From SIG714 sp964638675 (GTDB lineage: Bacteria; Bacillota; Clostridia; Oscillospirales; CAG-272), in assembly GCA_964638675.1 (NCBI GenBank), contig CAZXAU010000011.1, forward strand, positions 14,545-78,544: a DNA stretch of 64,000 nt, written 5' to 3'. Positions 44,391-53,577 of this stretch are shown here, piece after piece. Every line of letters starts with the position of its first letter. The stretch's first letter is position 1. The notes under the pieces were generated by a model that was not told where the DNA came from, did not search any database, and was given only the letters and a program-made list of their open reading frames with translations. A program made the position numbers and the translations under genes.

Positions 44391-45092
44391 ATGAAAGAAA
44401 GTAAAAAAGTAAAGACTTACAGCGAGGTCAACTACCTGCTCAGCATCATATTGCTTGCCCTTGCGGTTTGCATGACAAAGGCGGCGAATTTCGGTATGTC
44501 GATGATCGTTGCTCCTGCATTTATCCTGAGCGAAAAGATATCTTTTTTGTCATTCGGGGTCAGTGAATACATAATTCAGGGAATCCTTCTCATCAGTTTC
44601 TGCATTCTTGTGAAAAAAATTCGTTTTCAATATGTATCGGCATTTTTTACGAGCATAATTTACGGCTTTGTACTCGATCTTTTCGGAAGTGTCATACCGA
44701 TCTTCAATCCCGAAATAATTTCTTATGAGAGCATTCCGCTTGCTTTGAGAATACTGCTTTTTGTTGTCGGATGCATATTGACGACATTTTCGGTCGCCCT
44801 ATCATTCCACACCTACATTCTTCCGCAGATGGTCGATTTCTTTGTCAGCGGAATTACAAATCACTTCAACCTGAAATTGGGTAAATTTAAGACAATTTTT
44901 GACCTGTCATATTTTGCGCTTGCTCTGATAATGACTTTGTCATTTTTCGGAGAGCTTCACGGCGTCGGAGTCGGAACCTTGATAATGGCGCTCACCGGCG
45001 GCAGTATGATCGGATTTTTCGACAGGATGATAACAAAATATACGGACAGAGCCTCTGTCTTCTCCAAAGCGGAAAAATATTTTAAGCTCTGA
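44391..45092 (+). CDS. DUF6198/YczE-like membrane protein
   Basis: 233 residues with five to six membrane helices. The N-terminal LLSIILLALAVCMTKAANFG and the conserved FGMSM and YGFVLDLFG segments match the YczE/YitT-related DUF6198 family of unknown function. It is a single gene ending at a hairpin terminator. Confidence 0.72.
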   Translation: MKESKKVKTYSEVNYLLSIILLALAVCMTKAANFGMSMIVAPAFILSEKISFLSFGVSEYIIQGILLISFCILVKKIRFQYVSAFFTSIIYGFVLDLFGSVIPIFNPEIISYESIPLALRILLFVVGCILTTFSVALSFHTYILPQMVDFFVSGITNHFNLKLGKFKTIFDLSYFALALIMTLSFFGELHGVGVGTLIMALTGGSMIGFFDRMITKYTDRASVFSKAEKYFKL

Positions 45093-45151
45093 ATCGGATA
45101 TCGGGATGTGTCTTCACTGCTATGTGATAATTATTCCGAATAATAATAAAA

Positions 45152-45198
45152 ACCGTACAGTATATGTAGATCGGTATTCTGCTATCATGCTGTACGGT
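45152..45198. terminator. Hairpin terminator after the DUF6198 gene
   Basis: A nine-bp stem ACCGTACAG/CTGTACGGT with a 29-base loop that can fold further, followed by ATTTTTATC on the plus strand. It lies between convergent genes. Confidence 0.7.
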
Positions 45199-45211
45199 AT
45201 TTTTATCTTTT

Positions 45212-46945
45212 TTATGCCTGAGCCTTTTCTTTTTCAGCCGCTTCTCTTGCCGCTTCCTCTTCTTCAAGTACTCTGTATGCTACTTTTCCGACAAGAGTTT
45301 TCGGCAGTTCCTCACGGAATTCTATGTCATACGGCATTGCGTATTTTGCGATATGCTTTTTGCAGTAATCAAGGATCTCCTTTTTGAGCTCGTCACTCGG
45401 GGTAACACCGGGAGCGGGGACTACGAACGCCTTGACCTTTTGCATCTTATACGGGTCTTTTACGCCGATAACGCAGCTGATGAGAACCTTTTCATGTCCG
45501 TCTATAATGTTCTCAAGCTGTGAAGGGTATACATTGTAGCCCGAGGTTATTATCATTCTCTTGATACGCTGCTTGAAATATACAAATCCGTCTTCGTCCA
45601 TTTTTCCGAGGTCGCCTGTGTGGAGCCACTTGTAACCGTCATCGTGTGTACGGAGTGTCTGTGCGGTCTCCTCCGGGTTGTCTACATATCCTATCATGAC
45701 AGAAGGTCCGCGCAGGCAGATCTCGCCTTCTTCGTTTGCCGAAAGAACCTCGTTTGTTCCCGGTCTGACTATTGTATAATATGTATCAGGGAATGGAATA
45801 CCTATGCTTCCGACTCTGTAATCATCCTTCGGAGTGAGACAGGAGGCGGTGACACATTCTGTTGTGCCGTATCCCTCTCTTATCTGAACTGGTGCATTGT
45901 GCTCTTTCAGGAATTTGTCGACCTTTGTTTTAAGCTCGATCGAGAGTGAGTCTCCGCCCGAGAAAACGCCACGTAGGAAGGACAGATCTGCATTTTCAAG
46001 CTTGGGTGCACGCAGAAGTGCTTCAAAGAGGGTAGGAACGCCTGGAATGAAGTTGGGCTTTTTCTTTGTGAGTATAGCGGCATATTCCTTGACGCTGAAC
46101 TGCGGAACGACATGACACATACAGCCGCCCATTATTGCGGTGTGAATTCCGATGCCGAGACCGAAGCCGTGGAAGATCGGCATAACAGAGAGCATTGTCA
46201 TGCCTTTGATACTGTCATATCCGCTTGCCGCCGCAGTCTGAAGTCCGAGTGCATTGAAGTTTCTCGATGAAAGTGCGATTCCTTTTGTCGTGCCTGTTGT
46301 GCCGCCGCTGTAGAGAATTGCAGCGCATTCATCAGCCGTCATTTTTATATTTTTGGGAAGCTCTGTCGATCTGCCGTTTTTAAGAAAATCGTTCCATTCG
46401 ATGTGAAGCCCGTCTTTAGGTACTGGGTTCTTGTTTTTCTGTACGATGGGGAAGAGAAGCTTCTTTATCGGAGGAAGCTCATCCTGTATTCTTGCGACGA
46501 TCACTGTGGTGTCATTTTCGAGCTGATCCCTGATCTCGCAGACCTTATAATAGAATCGATCGAGGATCAGGATTGCCTTACTGTGAGAGAAATTGAGGTA
46601 AAAAGCAATTTCTGTAGGAGCAGAAAGAGGGTGAACTGTATTGGCAATCGCACCTATCTTATTCAGTGCGTAAAGAGTGCATATCGCCTGCGGTGTATTC
46701 GGCATTGCTATAGTCACTCTGTCGCCCTTTCTTATACCGATGGCTGTCAGCGATCTTGCAATGGCATCGATTTTTTCAAGAAATGTTTTATAGCTTGTAT
46801 ATTTTCCGTAAAACTCAAAAACATTATTATCCGGATTTTCATTGGCTGTTTTTTCGATATATTCGTACATTGTGAGATCGGGATAGTCAATATGTGCCGG
46901 GATATTTCCGTAGAATTTCAGCCAGGGTGCATTTTTTTCTTCCAT
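45212..46945 (-). CDS. Long-chain fatty-acid/acyl-CoA synthetase (AMP-binding)
   Basis: 577 residues. The AMP-binding P-loop is YSGGTTGTTKG, then GYGTTECV, WLHTGDLGKMDEDG and the C-terminal lysine region KTLVGKVAYR. It makes acyl-CoA from a carboxylic acid, ATP and CoA. The acid is not identified; the size fits medium- or long-chain substrates. A promoter region with tandem repeats lies upstream (47033-47072). A second AMP-binding enzyme lies 3.5 kb away on the other strand. Confidence 0.9.
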   Translation of the reverse strand: MEEKNAPWLKFYGNIPAHIDYPDLTMYEYIEKTANENPDNNVFEFYGKYTSYKTFLEKIDAIARSLTAIGIRKGDRVTIAMPNTPQAICTLYALNKIGAIANTVHPLSAPTEIAFYLNFSHSKAILILDRFYYKVCEIRDQLENDTTVIVARIQDELPPIKKLLFPIVQKNKNPVPKDGLHIEWNDFLKNGRSTELPKNIKMTADECAAILYSGGTTGTTKGIALSSRNFNALGLQTAAASGYDSIKGMTMLSVMPIFHGFGLGIGIHTAIMGGCMCHVVPQFSVKEYAAILTKKKPNFIPGVPTLFEALLRAPKLENADLSFLRGVFSGGDSLSIELKTKVDKFLKEHNAPVQIREGYGTTECVTASCLTPKDDYRVGSIGIPFPDTYYTIVRPGTNEVLSANEEGEICLRGPSVMIGYVDNPEETAQTLRTHDDGYKWLHTGDLGKMDEDGFVYFKQRIKRMIITSGYNVYPSQLENIIDGHEKVLISCVIGVKDPYKMQKVKAFVVPAPGVTPSDELKKEILDYCKKHIAKYAMPYDIEFREELPKTLVGKVAYRVLEEEEAAREAAEKEKAQA

Positions 46946-47050
46946 AGTGATTTTCTCTCCGTATTAATAAAAATTACTGTCCACGCAAAGCCGCATCTGT
47001 TTGTATGCGATTCTTATGGTATGTTTCAACATATAGTATACTATCATTCT

Positions 47051-47072
47051 AATATTAACCGAATATTAACCG
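47051..47072. repeat. Tandem 11-bp repeat at the acyl-CoA synthetase promoter
   Basis: Two perfect adjacent copies of AATATTAACCG, one helical turn apart, overlapping the -35 position of the minus-strand promoter. Such spacing suits a regulator that binds direct repeats. Confidence 0.6.
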
Positions 47073-47259
47073 GCTCATTATAAAAATGATAGAAGGATCA
47101 ATCTTGATATGGCAAACAGCTCATGACAATAAAAAATAAATTGTTAAAAATTGCGAAACAAATTATTTTGAGTGTCAGATACAGACCGATTTTGCGGTTG
47201 TCTACACTGTTTTCCTGATTTTCTATGGAAATAATTTAAGAATCCTTAAAAAACTGCTA

Positions 47260-47288
47260 TTGACAGAATCGAAAAAATATATTATAAT
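47260..47288 (+). promoter_or_regulatory. Promoter for the Ig-like lipoprotein gene
   Basis: TTGACA (47260-47265), 17-base spacer and TATAAT (47283-47288), consensus in both boxes. Confidence 0.85.
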
Positions 47289-47375
47289 CAGTATTTGTAA
47301 GAGTGTCTGTAACTTATGGGCAATAGGGCGGCAATGCGTTGGCAGAGCCTGAGATTCAATAAGGGGGAAAATGGC

Positions 47376-48638
47376 ATGAGAAGAAACGGTATAATGATGA
47401 GCTGTGTGAAGAGAACACTGTCGCTTTTATCGTCTTTGTTGTTGATCCTGATTTTAATATTGAATCTTATTGGATGCTTCGGAACAGAAATTTCTGTCAA
47501 CAACCGTCTGACAGTCCCATTTGATACTTCGACAGATCCGACGGACACTGACGATGCTTTTAATATCCCGAAATCAGAGATCATTCTCAATGTAAGCTCG
47601 AGAGAAATAGAGATCGGAGAGCATTTTAATCTCACATTTGCTCTTTTGGGGGATGTTGCCCCCGGAGATGTCCTGTTCACTTCGGGTGATACTGAGATCG
47701 CAAGTGTTACATACAGAGGACGCGTTGAAGGCGTAGGAGAAGGGAATACCGTGATAATTGCAAAAGCGGGTGCTACGGTTGCCTACTGCTCGGTAACGGT
47801 AAACGGAAAAAGCAAGCCGACAGTGACACCTGACACTACATCCGGTCCCGACATTACAGTAACCCCCCCGATCAGCGGCACTCCGACCGTAGGACCTACT
47901 GATGACGTGATGCCCAAAAGAATCGAGATTACGGCACCGAGAGGTGGAAAACGTCTTATACTTGATACAGGAAAGTCCTATCAGCTTGAAGCAAAGGTAT
48001 ACCCCGAGGGTGCATGTCAGGATGTGTATTGGATAGTCGGTAATTCAAGAGTTGCGACAATAGATTCGGCTTCCGGTCTGATAACGGCAACATACAATGT
48101 TTCAAAAGGCGGAGACGGATATTCAACGATCACAGCTGTGAGTGTTGCAGATGGCAGCATTTCGGCAACTATAGATCTCGGTATCGTCCAGAGAGAAACG
48201 GCAGTTCATATAATACCGCCTGAAACGTTACAGATGAATATCGGCGATACTCTCACGCTCAAAACAAGCTACGAGCCTGAGTACACATATACATCATCAC
48301 TCCAATATGTCTGGACGGTTGACGAGGGCGGAGAAGAAATAGTTTCGGTTTCCAACGGAAAGGTCAAGGCACTGTCACCCGGTACGGCAACCGTAAGAGT
48401 GACAACGGTCTATAGCCAGGTCACCGATACACTGACGATCACAGTCCTTCCAGATGAATTGCCCGAACCAACGCCCGAACCAACGCCAGAGCCGACACCA
48501 GAGCCGACACCAGGAGTTACTGCCGAACTGACTGTTGGGCCGACAGCAGAACCGACGACAGAGCCAACGGCGCTTCCGACTGCTCCGCCCAATACAGATG
48601 AAACTGCAGACGGGCTGACGTCGGATAACAGTGAATGA
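47376..48638 (+). CDS. Surface lipoprotein with bacterial Ig-like (BIG2) domains
   Basis: 420 residues. Signal peptide with lipobox LIGC near residue 34. About three BIG2 domains follow, each with a segment like GVGEGNTVIIAKAGA, GLITATYNVS or VKALSPGTATVRVTT. The last 60 residues are a Pro-Thr-Glu spacer with PEPT repeats. It is expected to be outside the membrane, as an adhesin or scaffold. AAGGGGG eight bases before 47376 sets the start; longer frames lack a site. It is followed by another surface protein 68 bases on. Confidence 0.8.
   Translation: MRRNGIMMSCVKRTLSLLSSLLLILILILNLIGCFGTEISVNNRLTVPFDTSTDPTDTDDAFNIPKSEIILNVSSREIEIGEHFNLTFALLGDVAPGDVLFTSGDTEIASVTYRGRVEGVGEGNTVIIAKAGATVAYCSVTVNGKSKPTVTPDTTSGPDITVTPPISGTPTVGPTDDVMPKRIEITAPRGGKRLILDTGKSYQLEAKVYPEGACQDVYWIVGNSRVATIDSASGLITATYNVSKGGDGYSTITAVSVADGSISATIDLGIVQRETAVHIIPPETLQMNIGDTLTLKTSYEPEYTYTSSLQYVWTVDEGGEEIVSVSNGKVKALSPGTATVRVTTVYSQVTDTLTITVLPDELPEPTPEPTPEPTPEPTPGVTAELTVGPTAEPTTEPTALPTAPPNTDETADGLTSDNSE
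48462..48509 (+). repeat. 12-bp tandem repeat coding for PEPT
   Basis: Four copies of a CCNGARCCRACR unit encode Pro-Glu-Pro-Thr in the C-terminal linker of the lipoprotein. The first two copies are identical, as are the last two. Confidence 0.85.
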
Positions 48639-48706
48639 CGCATTCAGAATATTCAGGATAATAAAAAATAAGAATGAGAAAAAAACGGAACGGAGTATAT
48701 TTATTA

Positions 48707-50395
48707 ATGAAAAGAACGTTTCTGCTTTGCATAGTATTTGCGATATTATCAATACTGTTGATTTCTTCTTTTGCAGACGGTGAAATAACTTCTTCAATAG
48801 AAGGAGAAGAATATCTGCGCTCAGGTGAAAGATTCACGGTCGTATATTCGATTTCGGGAACGCAGTGTTGCGGATTTCAGGGAAAGATAGTATACAACTC
48901 ATCGGATATGAAGCTTATTTCTTCAAAATCGTTGCAGGACGGTTGGACATTTGAGCTTTTACCGGGCGGAGAATTCCTGTCGTTCAGCAATGATATTTCG
49001 AACAGAAATTCGGATTTTACCGGGGGAGAGCTTTTTGAGTTGGTTTTTGAGATAAATGATACACTCTCAGAAGGTGACATCTGCGGCATTTCAGTTTGTA
49101 ATGTTTTGGCAAGTAATCTTGAAATTGACATAAATATCCCCGATGCCGAATATAAGAAAGAGTGCGATCCCCCGATATCGGATGATTCAACGCTCAGCAG
49201 ATTGCTTGTCAGCGGTGCGTCACTGACTCCTGCCTTTTCTCCCGATGTAAGAGATTACAGTATTCTTCTCGGAGTTGAGTATGAAATAACCGAGCTTGAG
49301 CTGACAGTAGAGCCGACAAGCGAGAGGGCAACATTTGAAATAATAGGAAACAGTCTTGAAGTCGGATACAATACAGTCGTTATCAGGGTAACTTCCGAGA
49401 GCGGAGAGCAGAGCGAATATACAATAAGTGTAAAGAGAAATCATTCTCACGATCAGCCCTACTCAAACGATTCGAGACTTTCTTCGATCACACTGTCAGA
49501 GGGCAAGCTGTCCCCCACTTTTTCACCGGATATTTACGAATATATAGTATATCTTCCTTTTGAGACGAGAAATATAGATATCGATGCAGAAGCGATGAAT
49601 GCATTCGCAAGGTCGGTCAGCGCCGAATCGGGAGCACTCGAAGTCGGATATAATGAATTCAAAATCAATTGTGTGGCTGAAGATACAACGAGCAGTGAAT
49701 ATAAGGTAATTGTGATTGTGATGTCGCAGTTCAACGGAAATATTCCTGAAGTCGGCAATAAGACCCTGATCGACGGGTATCTGAGAATGCAGATAGATAC
49801 TACCGATGAGGGAGTTACCGTCATAAAAGCCATGTTCTATTCAGAACTGCAGAATGTGACATATGATATCTATTGGTACAGGGACGGAAAAGAGGTCGCA
49901 ATTTCAGACAGTTATATTCTCAGTGAAGGGGACAAGGGGCATTCGTTGATTGCAATAGCCAAGGGCAACGGAGAATTTTCGGGATATGTTGTCGGTGATA
50001 CCGCAGGAATATCCGGAATTATAACCGAATCGCCGAACACAACGCTCCCCGGCGGCGAAAACACGAATCTGAATAATTCGCATACACGCAATACAATACT
50101 CCTCATCTGCGTATTTGCCTGTGCAATTTTCCTTTCATGCGGACTTTTGATCGGCGAAGGAAAGGGACAAAAGAGAATACGCCGTAAGGTATCTGAAAAA
50201 CTGTCAGCGGGACCTGAAGATCAGAATCCTGTGGCCACCGATGAGAAAACAGAACAGGAAATCGAAAAAGAGAGCGATAAAGAAAGCGAAATAAAAGACG
50301 GTACAGAAAACAATACGGAAAACAATACAGACGGCGATAAAGAGACTAAAGACGCTGATGCTGCATCCGATAATGACGAGCCGATCTGGCAATAA
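48707..50395 (+). CDS. Membrane-anchored surface protein with cohesin-like and cadherin-like domains
   Basis: 562 residues. Signal peptide (LLCIVFAILSILLISSFADG), then a region of about 130 residues with a cohesin-like pattern (FQGKIVYNSSDMKLISSKSL, GELFELVFEI). Two cadherin-like beta-sandwich repeats follow, each beginning STLSRLLVSGASLTPAFSPD or SRLSSITLSEGKLSPTFSPD. A C-terminal membrane helix (ILLICVFACAIFLSCGLLI) and an acidic cytoplasmic tail end the protein. Start 48707 has GGAG 11 bases upstream; ATG 48674 is an alternative. No dockerin protein is seen in the window. Confidence 0.7.
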   Translation: MKRTFLLCIVFAILSILLISSFADGEITSSIEGEEYLRSGERFTVVYSISGTQCCGFQGKIVYNSSDMKLISSKSLQDGWTFELLPGGEFLSFSNDISNRNSDFTGGELFELVFEINDTLSEGDICGISVCNVLASNLEIDINIPDAEYKKECDPPISDDSTLSRLLVSGASLTPAFSPDVRDYSILLGVEYEITELELTVEPTSERATFEIIGNSLEVGYNTVVIRVTSESGEQSEYTISVKRNHSHDQPYSNDSRLSSITLSEGKLSPTFSPDIYEYIVYLPFETRNIDIDAEAMNAFARSVSAESGALEVGYNEFKINCVAEDTTSSEYKVIVIVMSQFNGNIPEVGNKTLIDGYLRMQIDTTDEGVTVIKAMFYSELQNVTYDIYWYRDGKEVAISDSYILSEGDKGHSLIAIAKGNGEFSGYVVGDTAGISGIITESPNTTLPGGENTNLNNSHTRNTILLICVFACAIFLSCGLLIGEGKGQKRIRRKVSEKLSAGPEDQNPVATDEKTEQEIEKESDKESEIKDGTENNTENNTDGDKETKDADAASDNDEPIWQ

Positions 50396-50505
50396 GACAC
50401 AGAGAACGGAAAAAACAATGCTATACGATGACGGAATGATCAAAGAATTCGGATACTGGATATTGCTGCCATCGATAAAAATATAAATTCAAGAGGTAAT
50501 TAAGT

Positions 50506-52212
50506 ATGGCAAACAAAAACTATGCACTGCATGAGGTGCAGAAGTTTGATAACTTCAGACAGATGTTGGACATGGCGGCGGCACAGGCAGGAAACAAGAC
50601 CGCATATATGTTCCGCAAAGACGGTATTATAGAAAGCGTGACATTTGACAAGTTCAATGCTACGACAAAAGCACTCGGCAGTGCGATCTGTGCACTCGGA
50701 ATTGGCGAGGAGCATGTTGCAATGTGCGGAGAAAATTCGTATGAGTGGATATGCGTGTTTTTTACGGTGCTTGCGGGAAAAAATGTTTTTGTTCCGATAG
50801 ACAGCGGACTTCCGTTCGACGAGATCGTGCATATTGCAAATGACAGCGAAACAAAGATACTCTTTTATTCGGGAAAATTTGAGGAGAATGTACGGAAAAA
50901 CCGTGCTCAAATGCCGAATGTAAAATACTTTGTGAATGTCAATAAAGAAATGTCGGATGAAGAGGGAGAGTTCCTCTCACTTGAAGGTATGATCTACCGC
51001 GGAAAAAAGCTACTGAAAGACGGATACAACGACTATCTGATTCCGGAAGAGGATGACAGTAAGGTCAAATCGATAGTATACACATCGGGAACCACCGGAA
51101 CATCAAAGGGCGTAATGATAACACAGCACAATCTTGTTTACGGTATAAATTACGGAATGCGTATATGCCGTGTCTACGAGCGTGGTCTTTCTGTTTTGCC
51201 ATATCATCACACATATGAGTCCTCATGTGACCTTATAGTTTCAATGCACAGTCATTCGACCGTATGTATAAACGAAAATCTTCGCACGGTCGCACTTAAC
51301 CTTAAAACATATAAGCCCGATTATATATTCCTTGTTCCGCTTTTTGTCGAGAATTTCTATAAGAGAATATGGAAAACTGTTGAAGAGCAGGGTAAGGCAG
51401 ACGATCTGAGGAAGGCTATCAAGCTTAGCAATGCACTCCGTAAGGTCGGAATTGACAGAAGAAAAACATTTTTCAAGGCGATCACCGACGTTTTCGGAGG
51501 AAATCTGAAGAAGATCGTATCTGGCGGAGCTCCAATAAGAGCGGAGCTTGCCGAATTCTTCGACTCAATCGGTATAACCCTTGTCAACGGGTACGGTATT
51601 ACAGAATGTTCACCCCTGATCTCGGTAAACAGAGAGTATTTCAACGATTATAATTCGGTAGGTGTTATTACGCCATGCCTTGAATGCCGCATTGATGACC
51701 CTAACGAAAACGGTGAGGGGGAGATCTGCGTAAGAGGCGACTCGGTTATGAAGGGCTATTATAAAAACGAAGAAGCGACAAATGCTGTATTCGATGAGGA
51801 AGGCTGGTTCCACACCGGAGATTACGGAAGAATGAATTCAAAGGGTCAGCTTTATATCACGGGAAGAAAAAAGAATCTCATCGTTCTTCACAACGGAAAG
51901 AATGTCTATCCCGAAGAGATCGAGGAATATATCAAATCAATCAAATACGTTTCGGAAGTTGTCGTATTTGCCAACAGAAATGAAGCAGGCGAGGAAATTT
52001 CTCTCGGAGCTGAAATTTTCATGAACGAGGAGAGCGTTGCAGATCTTGACAAGGATGCGAGAAAGGAACTCCTCAGAAATGAGATCGATAAGCTTAACAA
52101 GAGACTTCCGGGATATAAAAATATTATCACAGTAAGAATAAGAAGTAAGGAATTTGAGAAGACCACATCTCAAAAAATTAAAAGAACAGATGTCGGTGAA
52201 AATCTCGAATAA
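50506..52212 (+). CDS. Long-chain acyl-CoA synthetase (AMP-binding)
   Basis: 568 residues with the AMP-binding P-loop YTSGTTGTSKGVM, NGYGITECSP, WFHTGDYGRMNSKG and the C-terminal lysine in TTSQKIKRTDV. It activates fatty acids to acyl-CoA. AGAGG precedes the ATG. It resembles the minus-strand enzyme at 45.2 kb in family only. It is followed by a strong terminator. Confidence 0.9.
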   Translation: MANKNYALHEVQKFDNFRQMLDMAAAQAGNKTAYMFRKDGIIESVTFDKFNATTKALGSAICALGIGEEHVAMCGENSYEWICVFFTVLAGKNVFVPIDSGLPFDEIVHIANDSETKILFYSGKFEENVRKNRAQMPNVKYFVNVNKEMSDEEGEFLSLEGMIYRGKKLLKDGYNDYLIPEEDDSKVKSIVYTSGTTGTSKGVMITQHNLVYGINYGMRICRVYERGLSVLPYHHTYESSCDLIVSMHSHSTVCINENLRTVALNLKTYKPDYIFLVPLFVENFYKRIWKTVEEQGKADDLRKAIKLSNALRKVGIDRRKTFFKAITDVFGGNLKKIVSGGAPIRAELAEFFDSIGITLVNGYGITECSPLISVNREYFNDYNSVGVITPCLECRIDDPNENGEGEICVRGDSVMKGYYKNEEATNAVFDEEGWFHTGDYGRMNSKGQLYITGRKKNLIVLHNGKNVYPEEIEEYIKSIKYVSEVVVFANRNEAGEEISLGAEIFMNEESVADLDKDARKELLRNEIDKLNKRLPGYKNIITVRIRSKEFEKTTSQKIKRTDVGENLE

Positions 52213-52314
52213 TTAAGAAGTAAAGCATATTGATAGCTGAAAATCAGTTTATTAAGTCAATTGTCAATAGCCCTTACTTGTGACGGCGTTTTATGAAGAT
52301 ATTGTCATAAATTT

Positions 52315-52343
52315 AAAAGGAGCTTCTGTCCGAAGCTCCTTTT
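52315..52343 (+). terminator. Intrinsic terminator
   Basis: Twelve-bp stem AAAAGGAGCTTC/GAAGCTCCTTTT with a TGTCC loop after the acyl-CoA synthetase gene. Confidence 0.88.
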
Positions 52344-52386
52344 TAAGGTTGAATTGTTAATAAAATGTAAAAAATATCAAAAACTA

Positions 52387-52415
52387 TTGACTTGAGAAAA
52401 AAATAGTTGTAATAT
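52387..52415 (+). promoter_or_regulatory. Promoter for the DUF3737 gene
   Basis: TTGACT (52387-52392), 17-base spacer, TAATAT (52410-52415). Confidence 0.7.
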
Positions 52416-52520
52416 TCAAAAATATTGGTGGTATTTTTTATTTATAATTATATTTATACATTTATACACCGATACAATTTTGCGAAAACTCAGAAGAAGA
52501 AAAGAGGAATTGGAGGAAAA

Positions 52521-53375
52521 ATGAGTATTAACACAGAAAAAATTGTTTCAAACGAAACACATGATGAAGAGCGTGCATTTTACGACTCAAACGGACTGAT
52601 TCTTGATTCTTGCAGCTTTGACGGACCTGCGGACGGCGAAAGTGCGGTCAAGGAATCAAAAAATGTCACTGTCAGAAATACCTTTTGCAACCTTCGTTAT
52701 CCTTTCTGGCATGTCGATAATCTTGTTATAGAGAATTGCGAGATGACAGAAAAGTGCCGTGCGGCGCTCTGGTATTCTGAGAATGTAACAGTTAAAAATA
52801 CAAAAATGCACGGAATCAAGGCATTCAGGGAGTGTTCGGATGTTACGATAAGCGGTTGCGATATCATATCACCCGAGTTTGGATGGTCGGTCGATAATAT
52901 CAGCATTGCCGATTCAAGTGCAGTCAGTGAGTATTTCATGATGCGTTCGAAGAACATCAGATTTGATAACGTAAGAATGAAAGGGAAGTATTCCTTTCAG
53001 TACGACGAAAATGCTGTTTTTCGAAATTGCAGCTTTGATACAAAGGATGCATTCTGGCATACAAAAAATGTAACCTGTTATGACTGCGAGCTTAAGGGAG
53101 AATACCTGGCGTGGTATTCCGAAAATCTTCGCCTTGTCAATTGTAAGATCTACGGCACACAGCCTTTCTGCTATTGCAAGAATCTTGTTCTTGAAAATTG
53201 TACAATGGAGGCAACAGATTTAGCTTTTGAACGCTCGAGCGTGAAAGCTACAATACTTTCAAGCATAGACAGCGTCAAGAATCCGTATGAAGGATACATA
53301 ACAGCACCTGCAATCGGTGAAATAATTGAATATGACCCCGAAAAAGGATGCGTAATAAAAATAAACGCCAACTAA
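52521..53375 (+). CDS. DUF3737 beta-helix protein
   Basis: 284 residues built of short repeats like SKNVTVRNT, SENVTVKNTKM and CKNLVLENCTM, which form a right-handed beta-helix as in pectate lyase folds. This matches DUF3737, a cytoplasmic family of unknown role. No signal peptide. GGAGG precedes the ATG at 52521. It stands between its own promoter and the structured element at 53379. Confidence 0.85.
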   Translation: MSINTEKIVSNETHDEERAFYDSNGLILDSCSFDGPADGESAVKESKNVTVRNTFCNLRYPFWHVDNLVIENCEMTEKCRAALWYSENVTVKNTKMHGIKAFRECSDVTISGCDIISPEFGWSVDNISIADSSAVSEYFMMRSKNIRFDNVRMKGKYSFQYDENAVFRNCSFDTKDAFWHTKNVTCYDCELKGEYLAWYSENLRLVNCKIYGTQPFCYCKNLVLENCTMEATDLAFERSSVKATILSSIDSVKNPYEGYITAPAIGEIIEYDPEKGCVIKINAN

Positions 53376-53378
53376 CTT

Positions 53379-53556
53379 AACGAAATCTAAAAAGACCGTG
53401 TGGGGGAAGGGCCACACATGCCGGATACAGTTCAAGCAGTTACGGTTTAAACTGTATTCAGGAGAAGCCCTCTACCCATCCCCTTCAATAAAGTCTTTGA
53501 GGGGGACGGGGGAAATTTTCTACAGAAAATTACCCCGATTGCTAAACAAAATCTAA
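53379..53556. repeat. Structured intergenic element flanked by 12-base direct repeats
   Basis: AACGAAATCTAA (53379-53390) and AACAAAATCTAA (53545-53556) bracket 154 bases with successive hairpins: GTGTGG/CCACAC (53398-53417), ATACAGTT/AACTGTAT (53425-53457), a G/C-rich stem CCCATCCCC with GGGGGACGGG (53475-53510), and AATTTTCT/AGAAAATT nested in GGGG/CCCC (53508-53537). It is unlike flanking DNA and looks like a mobile non-coding repeat (MITE-like) or a structured RNA in the leader of asnA. Confidence 0.6.
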
Positions 53557-53577
53557 TATTAAACAAGGAGTACTACA

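Larger units (their letters stand above)
46946..47375. other. Divergent control region for acyl-CoA synthetase and Ig-like lipoprotein
   Basis: 430 bases without a gene. On the left a weak minus-strand promoter (TATACT, 47040-47035) lies in a perfect ATAGTATACTAT palindrome, with tandem repeats over its -35. On the right a consensus plus-strand promoter sits at 47260-47288. The middle (47080-47250) is AT-rich without obvious features. Confidence 0.6.
52213..52520 (+). other. Intergenic region between acyl-CoA synthetase and DUF3737 genes
   Basis: 308 bases with a terminator (52315-52343) and a promoter (52387-52415), both listed. The rest is AT-rich; I see no further element. Confidence 0.7.

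Noticed and set aside
46403..47083. 226-residue plus-strand open frame
   Set aside because: Antisense to the acyl-CoA synthetase gene for most of its length; Cys-rich nonsense composition, no start signals.
50418..50486. 22-codon frame before the second acyl-CoA synthetase
   Set aside because: Weak ribosome site, no similarity to a known small protein, and no sign of selection can be read from one sequence.
53376..53577. T-box or other amino-acid riboswitch upstream of asnA
   Set aside because: The T-box antiterminator core (TGGNACCGCG-like) is absent; the hairpins follow a different plan.
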